From: Calditrichia bacterium
GTDB lineage: Bacteria > Calditrichota > Calditrichia > RBG-13-44-9 > J075
Length of the DNA stretch: 64,000 nucleotides
Direction: 5' to 3'
Assembly (NCBI GenBank): GCA_028284445.1
Contig: JANQRS010000060.1
Location: 1-64,000, forward strand
In this document: in pieces, positions 8,628 to 16,608 of the stretch
How positions within the stretch are numbered: position 1 is the first letter of the stretch
Layout of the letters: every line of letters begins with the position of its first letter
Position numbers and translations under genes: made by a program
The notes under the pieces: model-generated
The model's database searches: none
What the model saw: only the letters and a program-made list of their open reading frames with translations
What the model was told of the DNA's origin: nothing

Positions 8628-8675
8628 ACGGCGAAGCCGTTACATAGTGCAGCCTCATGTTCGCTTCCGGCGAAC
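8628..8675. repeat. 48-bp two-hairpin dispersed repeat, copy 2
   Basis: ACGGCGAAGCCGT and GTTCGCTTCCGGCGAAC in the same order and spacing as copy 1 at 1568-1615. Most differences fall in the spacer and loops, while both stems stay paired. Confidence 0.7.
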
Positions 8676-8806
8676 TTGGGGGAGCAAGACATTGAAAATT
8701 GACGATTGAAACATTGAAAAACCGTTGGCGGTTGGCGGAACTTACCGCAAGTGTTTTAACGAAATCACGATCAACGATCAGCGATCAAAACGTATTCCCG
8801 TACAAA

Positions 8807-8844
8807 AAATTCGCTGACCGGTTTACCAACCAGTCAGCGAATTT
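8807..8844 (-). terminator. Rho-independent terminator of the subtilisin gene
   Basis: A 12-bp perfect stem, AAATTCGCTGAC (8807-8818) with GTCAGCGAATTT (8833-8844). It has an inner GGTT/AACC extension and is followed by six T on the minus strand. It lies about 45 bases behind the protease stop. Confidence 0.85.
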
Positions 8845-8890
8845 CAAATTTCCAGATTGGTGGGCGGCGGAGCCGCACACCAGCGATCGC

Positions 8891-11500
8891 TTACTTATTA
8901 AACATCAGCTTGCGGGTTTGCACATAATCACCTGCAACCAGACGATAAATGTAGATACCGGAAGCAACGTGCTCACCTTGAGCATTGCGGCCATCCCAAA
9001 CTACGGAATGCTGACCGGCATTGCGTTGCGCACTTACCAGTGTAATGACTTCCTGACCAAGTGTGTTATAAACTTTCAAGGTCACTTCGCTGCTTGCTTC
9101 AAGCGCATAACGAATGGTTGTGGTCGGGTTGAACGGATTCGGGAAGTTGCCCTGTAGTTCCGTTTCGTTGACCAGGCTGTTGGCGCCAGCTGCGCTTTCA
9201 TTTACGGTAAAGGTGGCATCATCGCTATCGCTTAATCCATCCGGATCAGTAGCGGTGAATGTGATGGTTTCGCTACCGGTGAAACCGGCGACTGCCGACA
9301 CACGGCACATGTTCAGGTCGGCACGATACTGGATAATCAGGTTGCTGCTTGCCGAGAAGGTCCAGTCGATAGCGCTGTCATCTGTGTCCGGGTCGTCAAC
9401 ATAAATATTGAGGTCGATCTGTACGAAAGCGCCTGTAATCGTCGCATCCGGGATGTCGGAAACAACCGGCGGTTCCGGATCACCACCGCCACCACCATCG
9501 CCAACCGTATAGGTCGCGTCCTGGCTGCCGGTGTTGCCGTCGGGATCAGTTGCGGTAAAGGTGATGGTCTCGCTGCCTTCCCAGCCAGCGCTGCCGGAAA
9601 TACGGCAGGCGCGGATGTCAGCGCGATACTGGATAATCAGGTTGACATCGCCTGAGAAGGTCCAGGTGATTTCGGAATCAGCATTGTCTGCATCATCTAC
9701 AAAATCATCGAGATTCAGCTGAACAAATTCACCGGTAATGGTTTGATCAGCGATTCCGGATACAACCGGGGCATCACCGCCACCACCACCGTCTTCATTC
9801 ACGGTGTAGGTTGCATCGTCGCTGTCAGATTGTCCATCCGGATCGGTTGCGGTAAAAGTAATCGTTTCGCTGCCAATGAAGCCGGCTGCGGCTGTAATGG
9901 TTGCCACATTGCTGCCATCGATCGAGACGGTAATGCTGCTGCCGCCGGAGGTCGACCAGCTGATTTCAGCATCGGTATTGTCGCCGTCTGTAACAAAGTC
10001 ATCGAGATTGACTGTGGCAAACGCGCCACCTTCAGTGATGGTCTGGTCAGCGATATCGCTAACAACCGGCGCCTGCAGGCCAGTACCGCCACCGTCGAGT
10101 GCAGCTGCTGCATCTACACGGCCCCAGCCGGTCTGATCGTCGAAACCGGCAGCACCGATATCGGTGGCGGTTTCATTCATGCGATCACGAATTTGTTGAT
10201 TGGTAAGCGCCGGTTCCGAGCTGCGTAACAGAGCAGCAATTCCAGCAACAAACGGACATGCAGCGGAAGTACCATTGAATTCGGAGAAATAATCACCAGC
10301 ATCATAACCACCGGAACCAGTGATGTCTGTGGTATGAATACGGGTTCCCGGCGCCATTACGTCCAGGTCGTTTCCAAAACTTGATCCCCACCAGAATTCA
10401 CCATCACAGGTGGTTGGGGTTTTGCGATCGTTACAGGGGCTCAAAGCGCCAACTGCAATTGCATTGTCATAAGAGCCGGGATAGCTGGCAGCACTGGTGT
10501 TATTGTTTCCGCGGCTGGCTACCACTACAACATCAAGATCATGTGCATAGTTGACTGCATCTTCAGTGGCCTGGTCAAAACCGCCACCAAGACTTAATGA
10601 AATCACATTGGCGCCATTGTCGGCCGCCCACTCAATACCTTCTGCAACATCAGCGAAGCTGCCGCTACCAAAAGCATTTAACACTTTCACACCCATAATC
10701 TGACAGTTCCAGTTGACTCCGGCAACGCCAGCGCCATTGTTACCGGCAGCAGCGGCAATACCGGCACAGGAAGTACCATGGCCGTTATCATCAGCCGGAT
10801 CACTGTCATCATTTACAAAGTCAAAACCGGCAACCGTACGGCCGGCAAATTCCGGGTGGTCATAGTCAACACCTGTATCAATGATGGCCAAAATAACGCT
10901 ATTATCACCCGTGTGAATATCCCAGGCTGCTTCCATGTTGATGTCAGCGCCCGGTGTTCCAACGATAGTACCGGTTTCAGAAATCGCCTGACCGGTATTG
11001 TTCAATCCCCACTGATCAGGGTAGGTCGGATCATTCGGAACGAGCTCGGCATTCGCACCGCCACCGCCTTTGTAGGTAGTTGCTGCTTGTTGCATCTGAG
11101 GGATACTAGCCACTTTGCCCGGCTGCGAATATTCGACTGAAGCCAGCTGCTGGTAAGCGGCGGATGCAACATCCTGATCTACCGTCTCATCAATCGTCAG
11201 GACGTAGGTCCGGTCCATACCATACTTCCTGGCGATTTCAGGATGCTTGAACCCAAAGCGATACAGAGGGCGCAAATTAGCAGCCTTGAACTGATGGTTT
11301 AGCGCGTCGATTTCACTGATGCCGGTCACCGTCACGTCTTTTTGCGTGGATATGACCATTTGCTGGACAGCATCTGCCTTAAATTTGATAATCAATTCAC
11401 CCTGCACATAGTTCTCTCCTTTGGCATGAGCAAAAGACAGAAATCCAACTCCCAGGATTAGTAACCAGACAGCAAAACATGTCCGTTTTAGAACATTCAT
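8891..11500 (-). CDS. Secreted subtilisin-like (S8) serine protease with sorting domain
   Basis: An 869-residue exported protease. A signal peptide ends near Ala26; a propeptide-like region follows to about 155. The catalytic domain has Asp208 (IDTGVD), His241 (NGHGTSCAG), the oxyanion Asn region SRGNNN and Ser412 (NGTSAACPFVAG). Three similar beta-sandwich modules of about 90 residues follow, each with PVVS-I-D-TI at its start and GSETITFTATDPDG near its end, separated by Gly-rich linkers. The last 80 residues are a FlgD/Por-like C-terminal domain with NFPNPFNPTTTIRY and GIYIYRLV, typical of cargo exported and anchored by type IX secretion. The start has AAGGAG six bases upstream. Function: extracellular protein degradation. 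Confidence 0.93.
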   Translation of the reverse strand: MNVLKRTCFAVWLLILGVGFLSFAHAKGENYVQGELIIKFKADAVQQMVISTQKDVTVTGISEIDALNHQFKAANLRPLYRFGFKHPEIARKYGMDRTYVLTIDETVDQDVASAAYQQLASVEYSQPGKVASIPQMQQAATTYKGGGGANAELVPNDPTYPDQWGLNNTGQAISETGTIVGTPGADINMEAAWDIHTGDNSVILAIIDTGVDYDHPEFAGRTVAGFDFVNDDSDPADDNGHGTSCAGIAAAAGNNGAGVAGVNWNCQIMGVKVLNAFGSGSFADVAEGIEWAADNGANVISLSLGGGFDQATEDAVNYAHDLDVVVVASRGNNNTSAASYPGSYDNAIAVGALSPCNDRKTPTTCDGEFWWGSSFGNDLDVMAPGTRIHTTDITGSGGYDAGDYFSEFNGTSAACPFVAGIAALLRSSEPALTNQQIRDRMNETATDIGAAGFDDQTGWGRVDAAAALDGGGTGLQAPVVSDIADQTITEGGAFATVNLDDFVTDGDNTDAEISWSTSGGSSITVSIDGSNVATITAAAGFIGSETITFTATDPDGQSDSDDATYTVNEDGGGGGDAPVVSGIADQTITGEFVQLNLDDFVDDADNADSEITWTFSGDVNLIIQYRADIRACRISGSAGWEGSETITFTATDPDGNTGSQDATYTVGDGGGGGDPEPPVVSDIPDATITGAFVQIDLNIYVDDPDTDDSAIDWTFSASSNLIIQYRADLNMCRVSAVAGFTGSETITFTATDPDGLSDSDDATFTVNESAAGANSLVNETELQGNFPNPFNPTTTIRYALEASSEVTLKVYNTLGQEVITLVSAQRNAGQHSVVWDGRNAQGEHVASGIYIYRLVAGDYVQTRKLMFNK

Positions 11501-12194
11501 GCCCGTCTCCTTTTCAGTAAGTGATTATTATGTAATTAATATCCGGGAAATTCCCGGTGGATGTTCACTGGAAGTGTTTGGAGGGGTGAATGTTTCTTAG
11601 GAATTGGCATGTCTTCCGGATCTCCCGAAGAGCTACAAACAGCATAAATACCAATAGCAAAGGATCAATGCAAGATACCAGAACGCTCCCCATAGAATAA
11701 CGCGTCCGTCACATATCTTGACAAACCTGATAGTTTGCTGTCGGCATTTATCCGCCCGATTGCAATGCAACCACTAAGGGCTTTGGATAATCCCAAAGAT
11801 GTCAAGGGCCAATACGATTGGAAAGCCAATCAATAAAACAAGAAACAGGTGAGTTTACAACATTACGGCCATTTACGATTGTAAATGGATCACCCCGCAA
11901 AACATTAAAACTCAGGACAAGCTTTTAAACAAATCGCTCTATTTGTTTACTCAGCTCAAAAAAAGAAAAGCGACTCCACTCCGGAGCTATGACACAAATA
12001 ATGTGAAAAAAATGACAAAAACCAAGGAAAAAATGAGAGTTGAGGAAAAAAGATGCAAAGTCATTAAACAGCTAACACCCGATTTCTCTCGCCTGAAATA
12101 CAAAATGCCTCCATTCACTGAAAACCATTTGGCTCACGCGGGCATTCAATTAGCTTGACTCCTGACATCAAACATTATACGAAAGGAGCAACGG
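11501..12194. other. Long divergent promoter region, no gene found
   Basis: About 690 bases between the minus-strand protease and a plus-strand operon. Two inverted repeats stand out: CCGGGAA-A-TTCCCGG at 11543-11557, some 40 bases upstream of the protease start, and CCATTTAC-GATT-GTAAATGG at 11869-11888. Either could be an operator. A 71-codon plus-strand frame at 11943-12158 is Lys/Arg-rich, has no ribosome binding site and is not called. Confidence 0.55.
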
Positions 12195-12911
12195 ATGAAA
12201 GCGATAATTCTTGTCTTATTGGGAGCTACTTGTCTTGTTTCAAGCAGTTTGTTGGCGCAGGATATGGCGTTCGCAATAGCAATGAAAAATGCCAGCGTTG
12301 CACATGATACAGCTTCAAGTGCAGAATCGGAACTCCTTGCCATAGAGGCTTGTAAAAAAATAATACGGCAGTACCCAAATGCGTGGGCACCTTATTTCTG
12401 GACATCGTATTATGCCACACAAATAACCCGCTACCCTAGCATAATCAGAGGAGAGAAACGCCAAAAAGATGTTTCGCATTATCTCGAAATGGCTCAGCAA
12501 AATCTGGATCAGGCAACCAAACTGGTTCCGGCAGACGCGAATCGGATTCGCTCAAGTTTCAGTGCACTTCAGGCACTCATTTATGCCTTTAAAGTCAGCT
12601 CCGTCCCGGAAAATGAAATTGCCCAATACCAGGCGCGTTATAGAGAAGCCATTTCCGAGGCAATTCAAAGCAGCCCTGACAATCCTGTCGTTCATGTGCT
12701 ACTAGCCACAGACATGATTAAAGAGGGGCAAAGAGATGAAGATATTCGTAAGCTGGTGGCCGGAAAGGTAATGCTGAACTCAGCAGAAGAAACGTTTAAT
12801 CTGCTTGAGGAAAATCAGATTCACCATAGCTTGACGCATCACTTTAATCAGGAGTGGGTCAGTTTTTGGTCAAGCCATGTCGAGAAACTGATTGAAGACA
12901 ATGATCGATGA
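12195..12911 (+). CDS. Exported protein of unknown function with helical (TPR-like) repeats
   Basis: A 238-residue protein with a signal peptide ending near SSSLLAQ. The mature part is predicted largely helical. Stretches such as AIEACKKIIRQYPNAWAPYFWTSY and YREAISEAIQSSPDNPVVHVLLA follow the spacing of tetratricopeptide helices, but the match is weak. I do not recognise a named family. The start has GGAG eight bases upstream. It leads a likely operon with the LytS-type kinase and LytTR regulator; the gap to the kinase start is about 50 bases, so it may be a periplasmic partner of that system. Confidence 0.75.
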   Translation: MKAIILVLLGATCLVSSSLLAQDMAFAIAMKNASVAHDTASSAESELLAIEACKKIIRQYPNAWAPYFWTSYYATQITRYPSIIRGEKRQKDVSHYLEMAQQNLDQATKLVPADANRIRSSFSALQALIYAFKVSSVPENEIAQYQARYREAISEAIQSSPDNPVVHVLLATDMIKEGQRDEDIRKLVAGKVMLNSAEETFNLLEENQIHHSLTHHFNQEWVSFWSSHVEKLIEDNDR

Positions 12912-12959
12912 GGCTTACATTCCTTGATTAGAGCTTATAGTGCTCTTGCAGGAAAATAT

Positions 12960-14102
12960 ATGAGTAAGCTTTCGACAATAATTCCCCCTGGAGACCCGCT
13001 TTTGCAACCAAAAGCAACAAGTATATTACGCCACTTTGCCTTTAGATTCATGATCGGGTTCTGGCTATTACTCGGCCTAATCGACCTGCTCAAGAGCTTC
13101 ATCTATACAGCGAATGCGGGAATAGATTTCGATTGGGGGTCATCGCTACAATTTGTTTCGTTTTATTGCCTCGCCTGGTTTTTGCTAAGCTTTCCGATTT
13201 ATGAACTGTTTCAAAGAACCGCTCATCTCAATTGGCAGCAAAGGGCGTTGCTACATAGCATTGCCAGCATCATTTTTGGCGGGCTGCACGTTCTCATAAC
13301 CTCATTTTCATTTTTCCTGTGCGATACTCTCATGAGTCATCATGTCGATTTTTGGGAAGCTTATTTCGCCGTGTTAACAGGCAGAATGATGCCGGCATGG
13401 CTTGATCGTTCCCTGACATACTGGATGGTTGCCATTATTCTGTTGGCTTTCGATTATTATGAGAAGTTCAGGAAGCAAACCACACTGGCACTGCAACTCG
13501 AATCAGAACTCTCGCAGGCACAGCTGCAAGCCTTGCGCATGCAGGTGCAGCCGCACTTTTTGTTCAATGCCCATAACACCATCGCCATGCTGATTCGGGG
13601 TGGGAAACACACTGCAGCCGTGGACATGCTCTCGGGTCTCAGCGACATGCTTCGTACGGCCTTGACGCAGGAAAACGATCAGTTCATCACCTTGAAGCAT
13701 GAAATTCACCTAATCGAGAAATATCTCAATATCGAAAAGGCTCGATTTGAAGAGCGCCTGAGTGTACACGTCGAGGTAGACCAGGAAACAAGTAGCGCTC
13801 TGGTACCAAGCCTGATTCTTCAGCCGCTGGTCGAAAATGCCATCAAGCACGGCGTTGCCCGGGAAATGAACAAGGCAGAAATCAGGATATCTGCTACCAG
13901 AAATAAAGGAGAACTTGTTATCGTCATTTATAACTCCGGCCCTGCTTTGCCCGCAGATTGGTCGCTTGAAGATTCGAAGGGCATTGGATTACAAAATGTA
14001 CGTCGTCGATTACAGACACTTTACCCCGAGACATCGAATCTAGAGCTTATAAATGCGCCGGGTGGGGTTGAAGCGCGGATACATATTCCTTACACTCAAT
14101 AA
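12960..14102 (+). CDS. LytS/YpdA-type sensor histidine kinase
   Basis: A 380-residue membrane kinase of the His_kinase (PF06580) family that pairs with LytTR regulators. Four transmembrane segments (about 30-48, 62-83, 98-121, 152-166) are followed by a short coiled coil. The phosphoacceptor region has His199 in QVQPHFLFNAHNTI. The ATPase domain shows LVENAIKHGV and GIGLQNVRRRLQ. The ATG at 12960 with AGGA upstream was preferred over an in-frame TTG at 12924. The partner regulator follows after 22 bases. The ligand is unknown. Confidence 0.88.
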   Translation: MSKLSTIIPPGDPLLQPKATSILRHFAFRFMIGFWLLLGLIDLLKSFIYTANAGIDFDWGSSLQFVSFYCLAWFLLSFPIYELFQRTAHLNWQQRALLHSIASIIFGGLHVLITSFSFFLCDTLMSHHVDFWEAYFAVLTGRMMPAWLDRSLTYWMVAIILLAFDYYEKFRKQTTLALQLESELSQAQLQALRMQVQPHFLFNAHNTIAMLIRGGKHTAAVDMLSGLSDMLRTALTQENDQFITLKHEIHLIEKYLNIEKARFEERLSVHVEVDQETSSALVPSLILQPLVENAIKHGVAREMNKAEIRISATRNKGELVIVIYNSGPALPADWSLEDSKGIGLQNVRRRLQTLYPETSNLELINAPGGVEARIHIPYTQ

Positions 14103-14124
14103 GTTATGAGCAAAACATCCTGGA

Positions 14125-14946
14125 ATGGCAGAATCAATGAAAAAGATTTCTACAATTGTGGTGGACGATGAAAAACAGGCGCGGAATGGCCTAAAGGTAT
14201 TACTCGAGCGTGATCCTGAAATCGAAGTTCTTTCGTTCTGCAGTAACGGAATGGAGGCCATCGAGCAAATCACCAGGTTGCAGCCGCAACTGTTGTTTTT
14301 GGACATTCAGATGCCGGAAATAAATGGTTTCGACGTGATTGGGAGCCTACCCGAGCACCTGCTGCCGGCAGTTATTTTTGCGACAGCCTATGACAAATAT
14401 GCCCTACGGGCATTTGAAGTTCATGCCATTGACTATTTGCTGAAACCTTTTACAGACAAACGATTTTTCCAGGCGCTGGAACATGCAAAAAATCAGATCC
14501 GCTCGAATCAATCCCTTGCCGTTCATCAAGGGCTGGCAAGTTTACTAACAGACTATCAAAGCAGGTCTGAAAATGCAGCGACCGTCATCATACACGACAG
14601 AGTTCCGTCAGCGGCCAGAGATAGATTGGTTATCAAATCAAGCGGAAAAATTCAGTTCATTCCGCTCAACCATATTCGCTACCTACTGTCGAAAGACTAC
14701 TATGTAACGGTCTTCACAGACAAATCTGAATATATGGTGCGAGAGAGTTTGAAAGCATTGCTGGAGCGCCTACCAGAGGAAATCTTCCTGCGCATTCATC
14801 GCTCTCATGTCATTAACTTAAACGCCATTCGAACCATTGAGCCATATACCAATGGCGATTTCCATGTCACCTTGCTAAATGGAAGCACACTACGTGGCAG
14901 CCGCAAATACCGGAAAGCTCTTTTCGAACAATTTGGTTTAGATTGA
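14125..14946 (+). CDS. LytTR-family response regulator
   Basis: A 273-residue regulator. Residues 8-125 are a receiver domain with acidic VVDDE (12-16), the phosphorylated Asp60 in FLDIQMP, the Thr in FATAYD and the Lys in LLKPF. Residues 165-273 form a LytTR DNA-binding domain with IRYLLSKDYYVTVFT, RIHRSHVINL and GSTLRGSRKYRKAL. It is the cognate regulator of the kinase immediately upstream. A second in-frame ATG at 14137 could also be the start. It converges on the porin gene on the minus strand. Confidence 0.9.
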   Translation: MAESMKKISTIVVDDEKQARNGLKVLLERDPEIEVLSFCSNGMEAIEQITRLQPQLLFLDIQMPEINGFDVIGSLPEHLLPAVIFATAYDKYALRAFEVHAIDYLLKPFTDKRFFQALEHAKNQIRSNQSLAVHQGLASLLTDYQSRSENAATVIIHDRVPSAARDRLVIKSSGKIQFIPLNHIRYLLSKDYYVTVFTDKSEYMVRESLKALLERLPEEIFLRIHRSHVINLNAIRTIEPYTNGDFHVTLLNGSTLRGSRKYRKALFEQFGLD

Positions 14947-15001
14947 GGAATGGTTTGATAATTCAAAGGGATGTAAAGTCGGCAGGATTTCCAAACAATT
15001 T

Positions 15002-15036
15002 GGATCAATCACCAACCGCGGGTTGGTGATTGGTCC
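15002..15036. terminator. Hairpin between convergent genes
   Basis: A 16-bp stem with one mismatch and a GCG loop (15002-15017 with 15021-15036), centred between the stops of the LytTR regulator and the porin gene. It has no T-tract, so it may act as a transcription barrier for both strands rather than a classical terminator. Confidence 0.6.
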
Positions 15037-15050
15037 AAGGTAAATAGTCT

Positions 15051-16427
15051 TTAAAACTGATATTTCAATCCCAGCAAAATCTGGTTGGCGGTTATCTCTT
15101 CTATCGTGCCACCGGGTGTAAATTCGTCTTCAGATTCCTGATTCCAACTGCCGCGCAGGAAGCTGACATCCAGGCTGACAAATTCATCAACCAGGAAGCT
15201 GACGCCGGCCGTCAGATATTCTTTATCAAAATCTGCCACCGGATTTTTCAAAGGTGAAGGAATTGACGTATATCCCAGGCGAACCTTGCTGTTCAAACCG
15301 GGCATGTTCAATTCGCCGCCAACGCTATATTGAACCGTTGCTTCGTAGTCAGTGCGAATGACTTCGTTTTCATCAAGCAAACTGCGAAGGCCGTCATCAA
15401 ACAGGTCTTCATCGTCTGCATCAAATTCAACATTTGACCAATCGCGATAGCGAAGACCGCCGGCCACCATAAATTGCTCATTAGAGAAGGAAACACCACT
15501 GTCAAACGAGAATGGCGTTTTCACTTTATAACGGAATTCCGAGGTCGGCTCATCAAACGGATCGTCGGTGCCATCATCAAACACGATGTTATCATTGGCA
15601 GCGTAGATTTCATCCACAGTGAAAGTCGTCGGTAATCCCAGCGATGCTCCTACCTTAAATCCTTTTGCCGGTTCCAGCAGTGCGCCCAGTTTCAGCGAAA
15701 CACCGGTGTACTCGGTTTGGATGGTGCGAAAAAGCGAATAGCTGTCGAAGTCCGCGGGAAAGGTATTGAAATTGTTCTCCGTATCAACCTGGTCGAAGCG
15801 GAGTTCATAATCACTGTTTCCGTTCCATACAATGGCGGTTAGACCAGCGTAGAAATTCGGTGACATCGCAACGCCAAAGCCAGCTGTCCATTGATCCAAG
15901 CCGCCTTCATCCCTAACGGATTCCGTCTGCTGAACATTCTGATCGAACAAAAACGTCTCTGTCTGGCCATCTACTTCAATGTCTATTCCAAAACCGTTGC
16001 TTTGGGTATTGAAGCCGCTAAACAAAAGGTTTTGATCAAAATCTTTTACCCGGTTGTAACCGACGCCAATGACAAAGCTGCCTTGGGTGGTAGCCAATGG
16101 GAATGCATATCCAAGTGACCGCAGGCGGGTAAAGTTTTCGGTTTCGTCGGTCAGGCTCCCATAAAAGGTTGCCTGGTTGTTAAAGTTAAGGTGTGAAATT
16201 TCTCCGTAAAACTCTGAGCGGTCGAGCGATGCCAAACCAGCTGGGTTCCAGAAGATAGATGAATAGTCATCTGCAACCGCGGTATAGGCGCCGCCCATAC
16301 CAAGCGCGCGGGCGCCAAAGCCGGTCTCGTCCTGTAGAATGCGCACGGCATCCACGGCGGACTGGCCAAATACCCAGCTTGCACAGAGCAGGCTGAATGT
16401 TACTATATATGATAATGTTCGTTTCAT
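15051..16427 (-). CDS. Outer-membrane beta-barrel protein, PorV/FadL (OmpP1) type
   Basis: A 458-residue protein with a signal peptide (cleavage near VFGQSA) and a barrel pattern of alternating strands ending in a terminal Phe. The N-terminal signature FGARALGMGGAYTAVADD followed by IFWNPAGLA is shared by FadL/OmpP1 hydrophobic-substrate channels and by PorV-type components of type IX secretion. Acidic loops such as DDGTDDPFDEP are likely surface exposed. The start has AAGGGAG nine bases upstream. It may be a hydrophobic-compound channel or a PorV-like partner for the sorting-domain cargo proteins in this window; the sequence does not decide this. Confidence 0.82.
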   Translation of the reverse strand: MKRTLSYIVTFSLLCASWVFGQSAVDAVRILQDETGFGARALGMGGAYTAVADDYSSIFWNPAGLASLDRSEFYGEISHLNFNNQATFYGSLTDETENFTRLRSLGYAFPLATTQGSFVIGVGYNRVKDFDQNLLFSGFNTQSNGFGIDIEVDGQTETFLFDQNVQQTESVRDEGGLDQWTAGFGVAMSPNFYAGLTAIVWNGNSDYELRFDQVDTENNFNTFPADFDSYSLFRTIQTEYTGVSLKLGALLEPAKGFKVGASLGLPTTFTVDEIYAANDNIVFDDGTDDPFDEPTSEFRYKVKTPFSFDSGVSFSNEQFMVAGGLRYRDWSNVEFDADDEDLFDDGLRSLLDENEVIRTDYEATVQYSVGGELNMPGLNSKVRLGYTSIPSPLKNPVADFDKEYLTAGVSFLVDEFVSLDVSFLRGSWNQESEDEFTPGGTIEEITANQILLGLKYQF

Positions 16428-16608
16428 TGTTTTCGTCTCCCTTGAAAAACTGCAGTCGGATCCGATCTGTGTATATTAAGTGCTAGCAATTCCTGAGTAA
16501 TAAGTGTTGAGTGTTAGTTTCCATGACTGCCAGGCGTCCCTGCCACCTTATACCGGTATTCAGTCTGTATTTATATGTTTGTCTCTTAAATATGCATCTT
16601 CTTGTCTA

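Larger units (their letters stand above)
8539..8890. other. Intergenic region with repeats between convergent genes
   Basis: This stretch holds copy 2 of the two-hairpin repeat (8628-8675), a loose array of ATTGAAA/ATTGACG-type units near 8690-8720 and the terminator of the subtilisin gene (8807-8844). No gene was found. A plus-strand reading frame starting at 8699 is a shadow of the protease gene. Confidence 0.7.

Noticed and set aside
8699..9157. 152-codon plus-strand frame
   Set aside because: Antisense to the conserved sorting domain of the protease and starts inside an intergenic repeat.
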